NCBI GenBank assembly: GCA_002835675.1
Contig: PIZR01000016.1
Coordinates: forward strand, 1-53,430
Origin: Bacillus sp. BA3
GTDB taxonomy: Bacteria > Bacillota > Bacilli > Bacillales > DSM-1321
Reading direction: 5' to 3'
Length of the DNA stretch: 53,430 bases
Shown piece after piece: positions 32,034 to 41,168 of this stretch. The position numbers and the translations under genes are program-made. Positions within the stretch are counted from its first letter, which is position 1, and every line of letters begins with the position of its first letter. The notes beneath the pieces are model-generated. The model had not been told where the DNA came from and ran no database searches. It saw only the letters and a list, made by a program, of their open reading frames with translations.

Positions 32034-32672
32034 TTATTTAGTTGAAATTTTCACTTCTGCGTTCATTCCAGGCAGAACTTTATCGGATGGTGCTTTGATG
32101 GAAATTTTAACTGGTACTTTTTGAGTGACTTTCGTATAGTTTCCGCTGCTGTTTTGATTGCCCATCACTGAAAAGACGGACGTTGTAGCATAACCGATCT
32201 GTTCCAATGTACCTTCGAAGACAGTATCGGGATCTCCATCGATGATAATATCTACGCTGTCACCTTTTTCGATATCCTTTAATTTATTTTCTTCAATATT
32301 AGCCGTTATGGACAGATCATCCATATTGATGGTCTGAGCCAGCGTTTGACCCGCTTGAACAAGCTGCTCATCATGCACTTGTGTTTTAACGATAGTACCC
32401 TGTGCTGCGGTTTTTACCGCTTCTTTTCCATCTAAAGTGGTTACATTGGCAACATTGTCATCCTTACTTACACTGTCTCCTTCATGTAAGTCCCAATCTG
32501 CTAATTTACCGGCAGCGGGGGCAACGATGGTATATAGCTCTCCTGAAACCTTCGCTTCATCCGTTTTAATGAAATTCGTGCTTTCATAATAGTAATAAGC
32601 CCCACCGGCTAATACCGCTATGATAATAACCAAACCAATGACATTGATTAAAACTAAACGTCCTCTATTCAC
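32034..32672 (-). CDS. yhbJ: HlyD/EmrA-type membrane fusion protein, YhbJ-like
   Basis: Start taken at GTG 32670-32672 (NRGRLVLINVIGLVIIIAVL), with TTGGAGG eight bases upstream; a TTG at 32687 overlaps that ribosome site. This gives 212 residues. One N-terminal membrane helix is followed by a biotinyl-lipoyl-like barrel (GELYTIVAPAAGKLADWDLH, GDSVSKDDNVANVT, AAQGTIVKTQVHDEQLVQAG). The C-terminal beta-barrel (DPDTVFEGTLEQIGYAT, PVKISIKAPSDKVLPGMNAE) completes it. There is no long coiled coil, which is usual for the short Gram-positive adaptors. It pairs with the MFS exporter. Confidence 0.88.
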   Translation of the reverse strand: MNRGRLVLINVIGLVIIIAVLAGGAYYYYESTNFIKTDEAKVSGELYTIVAPAAGKLADWDLHEGDSVSKDDNVANVTTLDGKEAVKTAAQGTIVKTQVHDEQLVQAGQTLAQTINMDDLSITANIEENKLKDIEKGDSVDIIIDGDPDTVFEGTLEQIGYATTSVFSVMGNQNSSGNYTKVTQKVPVKISIKAPSDKVLPGMNAEVKISTK

Positions 32673-32763
32673 TTGTTTCGCCTCCAAAAAATATTGATGA
32701 TGTATTCCTTTTTTCGATACTGTTCACTAGCCAGAAATGACAACGCCTCCTATTCTAATGTTT

Positions 32764-32818
32764 ATTTGTTAAATTAAATAAATATTAACTTTTATAAGTA
32801 TTAATATTATTAAGTAAA
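32764..32818 (-). promoter_or_regulatory. Promoter and putative MarR operator for yhbJ-yhcABC
   Basis: Minus-strand -35 TTTACT (32813-32818), 16 bp, -10 TATAAA (32791-32796). Just downstream, around the start site, lies the 20-bp imperfect dyad ATTTGTTAAATTAAATAAAT (32764-32783), an AT-rich palindrome of the kind bound by MarR/OhrR proteins. The MarR gene is divergent on the other side of this 325-bp region. Confidence 0.6.
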
Positions 32819-32940
32819 GAGTTTACCAGTTTAATTATTTTTTGTCATGTAATTTATTCGGAAAAATGGTGGGAAATAAATACAGAGAAATAGTAAAAAT
32901 TTGAATTTTTTTTAGTTTTAAGGATATATGGAAAGTAAAG

Positions 32941-32969
32941 TTGACATTGGAATGCCATTTAATTAAATT
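32941..32969 (+). promoter_or_regulatory. Promoter of marR-type gene with overlapping dyad
   Basis: TTGACA (32941-32946), 17 bp, TAAATT (32964-32969). The perfect 12-bp dyad ATTTAATTAAAT (32957-32968) overlaps the -10 box. With the related AT-rich dyad at 32764-32783 it suggests that the MarR protein represses itself and the exporter operon. Confidence 0.7.
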
Positions 32970-32997
32970 TAAGAGGTAGGATTGTCCTATATAAGGA

Positions 32998-33456
32998 GTG
33001 AGAAGGCTGGAATTTAAATGGGAAGTAACTAATAGTATAGAAATGCAGATTTTTCGGATTAGGAAGAAGCTTAGGGCCATCGTAGCAAAAAATCTTCAGC
33101 CTTATGGATTAACATCGCCTCAGTTTTTCATATTATTGATATTGAAAAAAGAGGGGTCGATCAAATCGACTCAGCTGGCTGACTTCTTAACCGTAAAGCC
33201 AAGTGCGATTACCGTATTTGTAGATAAGTTGGTCGAAATGGATTATGTAAAAAGGCAGCCCTCTGATAAGGATCGCAGGGTCATCAACCTTGAATTGAAA
33301 GAGGCTGGGGAAGCGATTTTGGGGAGAGTCCTTGCGGATCATAACAAATTGATGGGCAAGAACTTCAATTCATTCTCGGAAGACGAGCTGCAGGATCTTT
33401 TGAAGAAATTGGATACGATTGAAAAGGCTGCTGATAAGAACCTTTTGGATGATTGA
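32998..33456 (+). CDS. yhbI: MarR-family regulator, YhbI-like
   Basis: The longest frame begins at GTG 32998 (152 residues), but that GTG overlaps the Shine-Dalgarno AAGGAG (32993-32998). A CTG at 33007 is at ideal distance (EFKWEVTNSIEMQIF) and an ATG at 33043 has no ribosome site, so the true start is uncertain. The winged HTH runs about residues 45-110: SPQFFILLILKKEGSIKSTQ, LTVKPSAITVFVDKLVEM, and the wing QPSDKDRRVINLEL. No redox Cys is seen, so sensing is likely by ligand. It is divergent from yhbJ-yhcABC and the natural candidate to regulate that operon. Confidence 0.87.
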   Translation: MRRLEFKWEVTNSIEMQIFRIRKKLRAIVAKNLQPYGLTSPQFFILLILKKEGSIKSTQLADFLTVKPSAITVFVDKLVEMDYVKRQPSDKDRRVINLELKEAGEAILGRVLADHNKLMGKNFNSFSEDELQDLLKKLDTIEKAADKNLLDD

Positions 33457-33482
33457 ATGAGGTCATGCTCTAAATAGAGACG

Positions 33483-33514
33483 AAAAAAGACGGTTCCCGG
33501 GAACCGTCTTTTTT
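33483..33514. terminator. Bidirectional terminator, perfect 32-bp palindrome
   Basis: AAAAAAGACGGTTCCC (33483-33498) is followed without a loop by its exact reverse complement (33499-33514). It terminates the MarR gene and the convergent ygaE, whose stop codon begins at its edge. Confidence 0.85.
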
Positions 33515-34605
33515 TAATCTTCTTCATACTGGACAGATATTTCGTTATCTTCCTTATGGAAGGACTGGAAGCTGACGATCAGCTTTTCAAGGTGTTCCAA
33601 TTGTTCGTCATATTCTATGACTGCAGAAATCAATGGTACAAGGCGGGCAGAGAGGTGGCCTAGGTTATCATGCATTTCGTCCACTTGATTCTGCTGTTCG
33701 AAAAAATGGGCGAGCAGCTCTTTACGACTTAAACAATCCTGGTCCCAATCTTCAATCTCCTCGATTGACTTGATTTTTTCGATATGCAGTAATATCAACT
33801 GTTCATGCTTGCGGATCAAGGAATCAAGCTGCTGTAAGATGCTCCGTTGGAAATCTTCAGGCATTTGATATACTTCATTCTCGAATTTATGGATTCTCTT
33901 CAAGGTTTCAAACGCTTTTTTTGTCGTTATGATCATTTGCCGATAAACGACAAGCTTTCTTGCTTTAGCTACACTGTTCTTCTTGAAATATTCCCGTTCC
34001 TCTTTGTACATGGAATAGATATGTTCCAGATCGAGTAACTCCGCCTTCAATCGGCTGATGTCTTTTTTCAATAAAGTATGTTCTGTAGCATGTCTTGTGC
34101 TAATCCTGATCCATTTCAAGATGTCTTCGGTTACATCTGTAATGCGTGTATAAAGCTTTGCTTCGTACTTTGGAGGAATGAAAACAAGATTCACGATAAA
34201 CGAAGAAACGATTCCAAGCAAAACGGAAGAGAGACGAATAAAGGCAAAATTCAGGAATTCCCCTTCCTGGCTTTCCATGATGGCGATGACCGTCACGATG
34301 GAAAGGACGATCGTTTTATCCATTTTCAATTTTAAATTGATGGTTATGACAACCATTACGGCAAGACCGATTATAAAAATATCATTTCCGAACAACAAAA
34401 CGAAGGAGACAGCAACCAATGCGCCAATGATATTTCCTTGAATTTGCTCCAACACCGTTTGATATGAACGGTAAATGGTCGGCTGTATTGCAAAAATTGC
34501 AGCAATCCCAGAAAGGACAGGAGCAGGAAGGTTAAGCAGTTCCGAGAGATAAAGCGCTAAAACGATTGCTATTCCTGTTTTGAGAATGCGGGCACCAAAC
34601 TTCAT
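33514..34605 (-). CDS. ygaE: YgaE, FUSC/aromatic-acid exporter-like membrane protein
   Basis: 363 residues (B. subtilis YgaE about 352). The first 150 residues form a hydrophobic bundle: MKFGARILKTGIAIVLALYL, then LSGIAAIFAIQPTIYRSYQT, which is the ArAE_1/FUSC-type segment. The last 210 residues are a charged helical cytosolic domain (ALEHIYSMYKEER-like helices, KIKSIEEIEDWDQ, acidic end VQYEED). Family members are proposed exporters of aromatic acids; there is no direct evidence for the substrate. The ribosome site AAAGGATT is 12 bases from the ATG, slightly long. In B. subtilis it directly follows ygaD; here about 5 kb separate them. Confidence 0.85.
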   Translation of the reverse strand: MKFGARILKTGIAIVLALYLSELLNLPAPVLSGIAAIFAIQPTIYRSYQTVLEQIQGNIIGALVAVSFVLLFGNDIFIIGLAVMVVITINLKLKMDKTIVLSIVTVIAIMESQEGEFLNFAFIRLSSVLLGIVSSFIVNLVFIPPKYEAKLYTRITDVTEDILKWIRISTRHATEHTLLKKDISRLKAELLDLEHIYSMYKEEREYFKKNSVAKARKLVVYRQMIITTKKAFETLKRIHKFENEVYQMPEDFQRSILQQLDSLIRKHEQLILLHIEKIKSIEEIEDWDQDCLSRKELLAHFFEQQNQVDEMHDNLGHLSARLVPLISAVIEYDEQLEHLEKLIVSFQSFHKEDNEISVQYEED

Positions 34606-34868
34606 ATATGGGTTAATCCTTTCTTTGTATTGTAATGGATCGTGGCTCTATTTATATATAGGCTTTTGCTTAAAGTTGTATTCTAACTTATTTGTTAGTA
34701 CTTTACACTAAAATAAGAAGATGTAAACAAAAAGTAATATACAGGATTTTCCTAAGAGTTACAATAGCTAAAATCAAGTTTAATATATAAAGAAACGATA
34801 GGCAATTTCTTGATTGCTTTCAAGTTTGTTTTTCCATCGTTTGAAGACATTCCAGAGGTATATGACTA
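34606..34868. other. AT-rich intergenic region upstream of ygaE
   Basis: There is no gene here. It contains the ygaE promoter region (minus-strand TATATA near 34650) and a possible large hairpin, AAACGAT near 34792 against ATCGTTT near 34836, with a 35-nt loop. The latter is not followed by a T run and its role is unclear. Confidence 0.4.
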
Positions 34869-34908
34869 GAAAAGGCTGATGCTCGCATTAACGAGCATCA
34901 GCCTTTTC
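34869..34908 (-). terminator. Terminator of glutamate synthase gene
   Basis: A 17-bp perfect stem (34869-34885 with 34892-34908, core AAAAGGCTGATGCTCG) with a 6-base loop, ending in T's on either strand. It is 15 bp past the stop codon. Confidence 0.88.
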
Positions 34909-34922
34909 TTATATTTTCGGCA

Positions 34923-37900
34923 TCACTCCGTGGAAACAGCAGGGTCCGCCTGTTCTTTAACTGGAACGACCTGAAGGAAGTGCTCTTCAGGCTTTTGAAG
35001 AAGTGCCTCTAAAGAGGCCGCTTCTTCGGTTTGGCCATGATCTTTCAATAGGGCTGTGTATTTGCCCAGAAGTTCGGCCACATCCTGCAGGCCTCTTGCG
35101 GATAGGGGCTCAATGGAAATCTTTGCCCCTTTCGCAACCCGCTTCTTAATGACCTCTTTGGTTAATCCAGATTCAGGCTGTTGCCGTAAATAAACGACAC
35201 CGCCTGTCATCCCTGCGCAAATCCATGGACCGGGATCTCCCAGAACCAAACCTCTTCCATTTGTCATATATTCAAAAGCGAATCCCTTAATATTGGAAGT
35301 TACCGCAATATTACCGGTTTCCTTTTTAGGAAGCGGTTGTTTCAATAATCCTCCAATGATCATATCCGCCCCGGAAAGCCGGATTCCCGCCCTGGCATCC
35401 GCATCACCTTGGGCAATGAGAAGGCCGTGTTGTGCACCGTATCCAAACCCCTTGCCTACAGAGCCATTGTAGAACTTTCCATCTTTTCCTGGAGATTTAA
35501 AGATGGAAATATTTCCGCCAATCGATGTTTTGCCGATACCATCCTGGGCACCGCCATTCACGCTGATTGTAATTCCCTCCGTATTGTATGCCCCGAGTCC
35601 ATTACCCGGGATGGAACCATCCTGGTAGGATAGGTGAACGGGGGGAAGTTTTTTGTATGATCCGTCCAATCTGCCCCTAACGCGGTGACAGGACACCCTG
35701 CTGCCGAGAACACGCTGCTCGGAAGTGATGGAGCTATAGCTACGGGATTGCTGCAGATCATCTACATGCGAATCAAGATATTCAGCGCCAACGGCCACCT
35801 GCATGGAGCCTTCATTCAAATATGCCGCCGTTTCCTTATGTGAGAACGGTGTTATATCCAAGTTTTTCAATAAATAGGTTAAATCCAATGATTGTTGTCC
35901 TTTAACTTGCTGTAGTAAATCAGAACGTCCGACGATATCCTGAAGATTCTTCACCCCGAGTGATCCGGTCAAAGCTTTGAGTTCTTTTGCAAATGCATTG
36001 AACATATTCGTTAATCCCTGAACGGCTAAATCAAATTTTCGTGGAACAAAACGGCGCAGCCCGTGTTCTTTCGCCTGTGCTTCCGATTCAATTTGTGTGG
36101 CGATGCCCACATGGCAAGTGTCAAGGTGACATCCGCGGCACGTTGTACAGCCGACGGCAATCATCGAAAGGGTCCCAAAGCCTACACGGTTTGCACCAAG
36201 CAGCATTACCTTCAATACATCCATCGAGCTTTTTAACCCACCGTCAGCCCAAATTTCAACGTTCTGTCGGATACCTGACTCAAGCAGTGCATTATGGGCC
36301 GCTTTCACACCTATCTCAACTGGCAGACCAACATGCGCGAGTGCATGGATCCTGGCAGCACCCGTTCCGCCATCAAAACCGGAAAGCGTTATGATATCTG
36401 CCCCCGCTTTTGCGACGCCGACAGCAATCGTACCAATGTTAGGAACGACTGGTACTTTGACGGCAACTTTTGCTTTGTCGTTTGCCGTTTTTAGCTCATG
36501 GATCATTTGGGCCAAATCTTCAATTGAGTATATATCATGATTATTGGAAGGGGAGATCAAATCGGAACCGATTGTTGCATTTCGGGCTTCTGCGATTTTC
36601 GCTGTGACCTTGGAACCTGGAAGGTGACCGCCTTCACCAGGTTTTGCCCCTTGCCCAATTTTAATTTCCAATAGATTTGAAGAGTTCAATAGTTCTGCAT
36701 TGACACCGAAACGGCCGGAAGCGATTTGCTGTCCGCGCGATTTCGGGTATTTGCCAAGCATATCCTTTATTTCCCCGCCTTCACCATTCATGCTGATCAT
36801 GCCTAACCTCTCGGCAGCTTCTGCATAGGCCCGGAAAGCAATCTCATTTTGTGACCCAAAAGACATGGAGGCAATGACGAACGGCAATTCCTGTTCGCCG
36901 ACCGAAAGACTGACTTCTTCAGAAGGGATGGAAGCATCTGAAGTTTTTAATGATGTCAAGTGGCGGATCGTCGTGGGATTAGATTCTTCCTGCTCGGTGA
37001 TCTTTTCGCGATAAGCATCATAGTCCCCGGTTGAAGCAACTTCCCCGATAGACTTCCAAATCCTTGGGAACAAATGGAAGGTTTTGCCCATCCGTTCTTT
37101 TTCATTGCCGTAATCTTCTGCACGCTGGATGGCATCGGCCTTGATTTTATCAAAATTATAGTCCAGATCATTGGATCCGAAGAAGTTAGCCACATTTAAA
37201 TATTTCGCGATTTCCTCATGTAAACCGATGCTTGAGAAAAGTCTTCCATAGCCGCGAAGCTCATGAATGCCAATGGTGGAGATGACTTTCTCAAGACCTT
37301 TCGTCAAGGAGTTATATAGATTGCTAACCCCCTTGAGGTCATCCGAAGATAAGGAAAGGAACATATAATAGGGGCTGATTAAGTTGGCCCCAAGACCATA
37401 AGAAACGATGATATCATGCAGTGACCTTAGCGATGCTGAACGTAAAAGTATGGAACAATCACGGCGCTTGCCTGTACGGACCAACGCTTGATCGACGGCT
37501 GAGGTGACAAGGTGGGGATCAAGCCAAAGGTTGCCGTTTTGATGGGCAAGGGCGTCATCCAGAACGAGCAGCGTTTTTCCTTCATCCACTGCATTGACAC
37601 TTTCATCCGTAATCCTGGTCAAGGCATCCGTGATGTTTTCATCCTCTTTGAACGTGCTTGAAATGAAGTGTACGAGTTTTTGATCTTGGTTATATTTAAT
37701 GAACTGATCATAGCTTGGCTGCGATACGATAGATGAACACTCATAACCCGTTGACCCTTCAATCAATAAGGGAGTCAGCAGCTCCGTAACCTTTCCTGCC
37801 TTATTCGCTTCGAAAAGGGAAGGACGTTTTCCGATGATCGTTCTTGTTGAGAAGTGCTCGGTTTCCCGGTCCCGGTCGATCGCAGGGTTGGTTACAACGG

Positions 37901-39395
37901 CCACACTTTCCTTAATGAAATCAGCAATGTTGGTCCGTTGGGGATTAAGTGCTGCGAGTGGCGCATCATGACCAAGTGAACGAATGGGCTCAGCACCTTT
38001 TTCGGCCATCTGTTCCACTAATTGGACATGCTCCCTTTCCCACCCAAAGGCTTTATACTGACCATTATGAATGGCTTGCGTATTTGTCATGGAGACAACC
38101 TTTTCAAACACTTGGGGCTGTAAGCGAACTCGGTCATTGGAAAGGACGAAACGATCATTGAAGAGTTCAAATACTTTATCCTGGTAATCCTTGTATGTGT
38201 ACAATTCAATGCTGTCGCCGTTCCATTTCAAACCGATTTTTTCCCCTGGCCCCATCGGTTTCGGATCTCCGGTATATTCACTGGAAGGGATGATTCCTGG
38301 TTCGGAAGTGAACATATAAGATGATTCCGTTTCAATATTCCATAGTGGGCGCAAGCCTAAAGAGTCGACTGAGAACACGGCTTCATCGCCGAAACGGGAG
38401 ATGATGCCTGCCGGACCTTGTGCAAAATGACCCCATGCTTCCCTTAAATACGTATATAAGTCTTGTAAGTGCTCGGGATATTCCTTGATTTCATTGATGA
38501 TTGGCGGGAACATAAGATCGACAGCTTCAAATAAAGAGTAGCCATGACGGCAGATGAAAGTTTCGATCGTTTTGTTTAAATCCTGTGAGTCGCTTCCATC
38601 TTTAGCGATGGGAACTCCGATCATTTTCGCTTCATCACGCAATTTGGCGATGGTATTGATTTCGCCATTATGTCCAAGTACACTGAAAGGCTGGACCCGG
38701 AAGAAGCTTGATAGAGTATTGGTTGAAAAACGATTATGCCCCAGTGTCATGGTGGAGGCAGCCAAAGGGTCGGCAAGATCAAGATAATAGGCAGGGAGCG
38801 TATCTCCAGCACCCATCACTTTGTATACCGCATGATGCTGGCTTAAAGATGCAACATGGATGAAATCACTTTTTTCGATGTCGGAAGTCAGCTCAAAAAG
38901 AACATTTGAAAGCTCCTGGTTGTTATTGATGGTGGAGGAACAGGCAAATTGCCAGAACACTGGGTCTTCTTGAATGGCAATCGGTCCCAATGCCTCGGAA
39001 CGGTAGGCTTTATCCGTTTCGAATATCAATGAGAGACCATGCTGGAGCAGTTTCTCCTTGACTTCGATTTTTAAATCGTTAGCTTCTGTTTTTTTGCTTA
39101 AAAATAAATGGCCGACAATGAAGGTATCTTGATCGACGATGCTTGAATCGACATTTACCGCTTCAAGCTTCTTTTTCCAAAGAGCACGGGGAATATCGAT
39201 ATGGATGCCGGCGCCATCGCCCTCACCATTGATGAAGCCGCAGCGATGGTTCATTTTAACCAGGGCGTCGATACAGGCAAAGATGTTTTCGTTAGTAGGG
39301 ATCTTCTTTTTTTCGATGCAGGAAACGATACCGCAGGCATCATGTTCTTCCTTGTGAAATTCTTTGAATGTAGCAGGTGTCCATTGTTGGGTCAT
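34923..39395 (-). CDS. Glutamate synthase large subunit-like protein, without small subunit gene
   Basis: 1490 residues in the GltA/GltB fold. A short propeptide ends before Cys21 of EEHDACGIV, the N-terminal nucleophile of the class-II amidotransferase domain. GHNRFSTNTLSSFF and LGHNGEINTIAKLRDE are its glutamine-site motifs. The FMN synthase domain has MSFGSQNEIAFRAYAEAAER, GQGAKPGEGGHLPG, NNHDIYSIEDLAQ and SGFDGGTGAARIHALAH. The 3Fe-4S ligands are Cys1083, Cys1089 and Cys1094 (C-x5-C-x4-C), with an additional Cys1086. The C-terminal GXGXG beta-helix has GGAQDGIGKTSIGGN. It makes glutamate from glutamine and 2-oxoglutarate, but no GltD-type NADPH subunit gene is adjacent; ferredoxin or a distant subunit may supply electrons (inference). 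Confidence 0.9.
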   Translation of the reverse strand: MTQQWTPATFKEFHKEEHDACGIVSCIEKKKIPTNENIFACIDALVKMNHRCGFINGEGDGAGIHIDIPRALWKKKLEAVNVDSSIVDQDTFIVGHLFLSKKTEANDLKIEVKEKLLQHGLSLIFETDKAYRSEALGPIAIQEDPVFWQFACSSTINNNQELSNVLFELTSDIEKSDFIHVASLSQHHAVYKVMGAGDTLPAYYLDLADPLAASTMTLGHNRFSTNTLSSFFRVQPFSVLGHNGEINTIAKLRDEAKMIGVPIAKDGSDSQDLNKTIETFICRHGYSLFEAVDLMFPPIINEIKEYPEHLQDLYTYLREAWGHFAQGPAGIISRFGDEAVFSVDSLGLRPLWNIETESSYMFTSEPGIIPSSEYTGDPKPMGPGEKIGLKWNGDSIELYTYKDYQDKVFELFNDRFVLSNDRVRLQPQVFEKVVSMTNTQAIHNGQYKAFGWEREHVQLVEQMAEKGAEPIRSLGHDAPLAALNPQRTNIADFIKESVAVVTNPAIDRDRETEHFSTRTIIGKRPSLFEANKAGKVTELLTPLLIEGSTGYECSSIVSQPSYDQFIKYNQDQKLVHFISSTFKEDENITDALTRITDESVNAVDEGKTLLVLDDALAHQNGNLWLDPHLVTSAVDQALVRTGKRRDCSILLRSASLRSLHDIIVSYGLGANLISPYYMFLSLSSDDLKGVSNLYNSLTKGLEKVISTIGIHELRGYGRLFSSIGLHEEIAKYLNVANFFGSNDLDYNFDKIKADAIQRAEDYGNEKERMGKTFHLFPRIWKSIGEVASTGDYDAYREKITEQEESNPTTIRHLTSLKTSDASIPSEEVSLSVGEQELPFVIASMSFGSQNEIAFRAYAEAAERLGMISMNGEGGEIKDMLGKYPKSRGQQIASGRFGVNAELLNSSNLLEIKIGQGAKPGEGGHLPGSKVTAKIAEARNATIGSDLISPSNNHDIYSIEDLAQMIHELKTANDKAKVAVKVPVVPNIGTIAVGVAKAGADIITLSGFDGGTGAARIHALAHVGLPVEIGVKAAHNALLESGIRQNVEIWADGGLKSSMDVLKVMLLGANRVGFGTLSMIAVGCTTCRGCHLDTCHVGIATQIESEAQAKEHGLRRFVPRKFDLAVQGLTNMFNAFAKELKALTGSLGVKNLQDIVGRSDLLQQVKGQQSLDLTYLLKNLDITPFSHKETAAYLNEGSMQVAVGAEYLDSHVDDLQQSRSYSSITSEQRVLGSRVSCHRVRGRLDGSYKKLPPVHLSYQDGSIPGNGLGAYNTEGITISVNGGAQDGIGKTSIGGNISIFKSPGKDGKFYNGSVGKGFGYGAQHGLLIAQGDADARAGIRLSGADMIIGGLLKQPLPKKETGNIAVTSNIKGFAFEYMTNGRGLVLGDPGPWICAGMTGGVVYLRQQPESGLTKEVIKKRVAKGAKISIEPLSARGLQDVAELLGKYTALLKDHGQTEEAASLEALLQKPEEHFLQVVPVKEQADPAVSTE

Positions 39396-39543
39396 ATATG
39401 TGGCTTGAATAAGGTTACCCTTATCCGCTGCCTTTCACCTCCTGTAGCATGTGTTTAATGGGGGAAATATTAGTAAACCCGAACAATAGTCCAAGTTTTG
39501 ATAGATTGAAAGAAAGTGTATAAATGTATATAAATGTATCTAT

Positions 39544-39572
39544 ATCATATCATTTAAATATTCAGAAATCAA
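39544..39572 (-). promoter_or_regulatory. Promoter of glutamate synthase gene
   Basis: Minus-strand TTGATT (39567-39572), 17 bp, TATGAT (39544-39549). The leader to the ATG at 39395 is about 140 nt. In it a strong GGAGGTGA (about 39429-39442) lies roughly 40 nt before the ATG, and a small hairpin ATAAGG-GTAA-CCTTAT lies between the two. Confidence 0.65.
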
Positions 39573-39659
39573 TTTTTTATACAATGGACTGGATGCTGTG
39601 ATTGGCGGGATTTTTGTTAGGAGTGGCTTCAAATGCCAATATTAAAGATTTATTACAGG

Positions 39660-39699
39660 GAAATAAGAAACCCTCAAGATTGATGTACATCCTGAGGGT
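39660..39699 (-). terminator. Terminator of gsaB
   Basis: On the minus strand ACCCTCA (39693-39699) pairs with TGAGGGT (39670-39676) around a 16-base loop, followed by TTCTTATTT. It is 35 bp past the gsaB stop. Confidence 0.65.
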
Positions 39700-39734
39700 G
39701 TATAAAAAATGCATAATTATGCTGATTCGATTTA

Positions 39735-41024
39735 TTATATTAGGTTTTTGAATGCATGTTCAACCGCTTTTAGAGTATAAGCGATATCATCATCCGTGTG
39801 AGCAATCGTCAAGAACCAGGCTTCGTATTTGGAAGGTGCCAAATTAATTCCCTGGTTTAGCATGAGTTTGAAGAACTTAGCGAACATTTCGCCATCCGTA
39901 TTTTCCGCCTGCTCATAGTTTTCAATTTTTTCTGTCGTGAAATAGATCGTCAACGCCCCTTTAAGGCGGTTGATGGTGATCGGTACATTATATTGGCGGG
40001 CTGCTTTCAGGATACCTTCTTCAAGGATTTTCCCCAGCCGGTCCAGCTCGTCATACAGCCCCTCTTCTTTAAGTACTTCTAAGCAAGCTATCCCGGAAAG
40101 CATGGAAGCCGGATTTCCTGCCATCGTACCCGCTTGATAGGCCGGTCCCAGCGGTGCGACAGAATCCATGATCTCTTTTTTACCGCCATAGGCACCAATA
40201 GGAAGCCCGCCCCCGATGATTTTACCAAGCGCGGTCAAATCGGGTTGAATTCCCAAAAAGTCCTGTGCCCCTCCGTACATGAAGCGGAACGCTGTGATGA
40301 CCTCGTCGAAAATGACTAGTGATCCGGCTTCGTGAGATAATGAAATGACATCTTCCAAAAAGCCGGGGCTTGGCTCCACGATTCCGAAGTTGCCGACGAT
40401 CGGTTCAACCAGCACGCCAGCAATTTCATTACCCCATTTATCCAGTGCTTCTTTAAATGGCTCAATATCATTGAAAGGTACCGTGATGACTTCTTGTGCG
40501 ATGCTTTTGGGAACGCCGGCAGAGTCCGGTGTTCCTAAAGTGGACGGGCCAGAGCCTGCAGCGACGAGAACAAGGTCGGAATGTCCATGGTAACAGCCTG
40601 CAAACTTGATGATCTTATCGCGTCCTGTGTAAGCGCGGGCAACGCGGATGGTGGACATGACTGACTCGGTTCCTGAATTGGTGAAGCGGACTTTATCCAT
40701 GGATGGTATGGCTTCTTTCAACATTTTGGCAAATTTGACTTCATGTTTGGTCGGTGTGCCGTATAAAACGCCCGTTTCTGCTGCTTTAACGATCGCCTCC
40801 GTAATATGTGGATGCGCATGACCTGTGATGATCGGGCCATATGCAGCTAAGTAATCGATATATTTATTGCCATCAACATCCCAGAAATAAGCACCTTTGG
40901 CATGATCCATCGCAACGGGTGAACCGCCGCCTACAGCTTTGTAGGAACGGGATGGGCTGTTAACCCCGCCAACGATATGTTCCAATGCCTCTTTATGTAA
41001 AAGCTCCGAATTACTAAAATCCAA
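39735..41024 (-). CDS. gsaB: Glutamate-1-semialdehyde 2,1-aminomutase GsaB (second HemL)
   Basis: 429 residues; TTG start with AGGAGG eight bases upstream. It has the PLP fold of class-III aminotransferases: GGVNSPSRSYKAVGG at the N-terminus, DYLAAYGPIITGHAHP, TNSGTESVMSTIRVAR, CYHGHSD and FDEVITAFR. The PLP lysine is Lys268 in LTALGKIIGGGLPIGAYGG. It converts glutamate-1-semialdehyde to 5-aminolevulinate, the C5 route to tetrapyrroles. Position next to ygaE, then perR and ygxA, fits the B. subtilis gsaB paralogue rather than hemL of the hem operon. Confidence 0.93.
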   Translation of the reverse strand: MDFSNSELLHKEALEHIVGGVNSPSRSYKAVGGGSPVAMDHAKGAYFWDVDGNKYIDYLAAYGPIITGHAHPHITEAIVKAAETGVLYGTPTKHEVKFAKMLKEAIPSMDKVRFTNSGTESVMSTIRVARAYTGRDKIIKFAGCYHGHSDLVLVAAGSGPSTLGTPDSAGVPKSIAQEVITVPFNDIEPFKEALDKWGNEIAGVLVEPIVGNFGIVEPSPGFLEDVISLSHEAGSLVIFDEVITAFRFMYGGAQDFLGIQPDLTALGKIIGGGLPIGAYGGKKEIMDSVAPLGPAYQAGTMAGNPASMLSGIACLEVLKEEGLYDELDRLGKILEEGILKAARQYNVPITINRLKGALTIYFTTEKIENYEQAENTDGEMFAKFFKLMLNQGINLAPSKYEAWFLTIAHTDDDIAYTLKAVEHAFKNLI

Positions 41025-41168
41025 TCTTAAAACCTCCTAAAAATATAAACATATTTCCCCTTAATCATAGCACTTTTTCGTCCGTAAATCTGGGGTCGAA
41101 AACTGGGAAATGTGATTCATTCACTGATGGAAGAGCTGCAGCCTTATAAGCATCAGGGTTCCGGGCCA

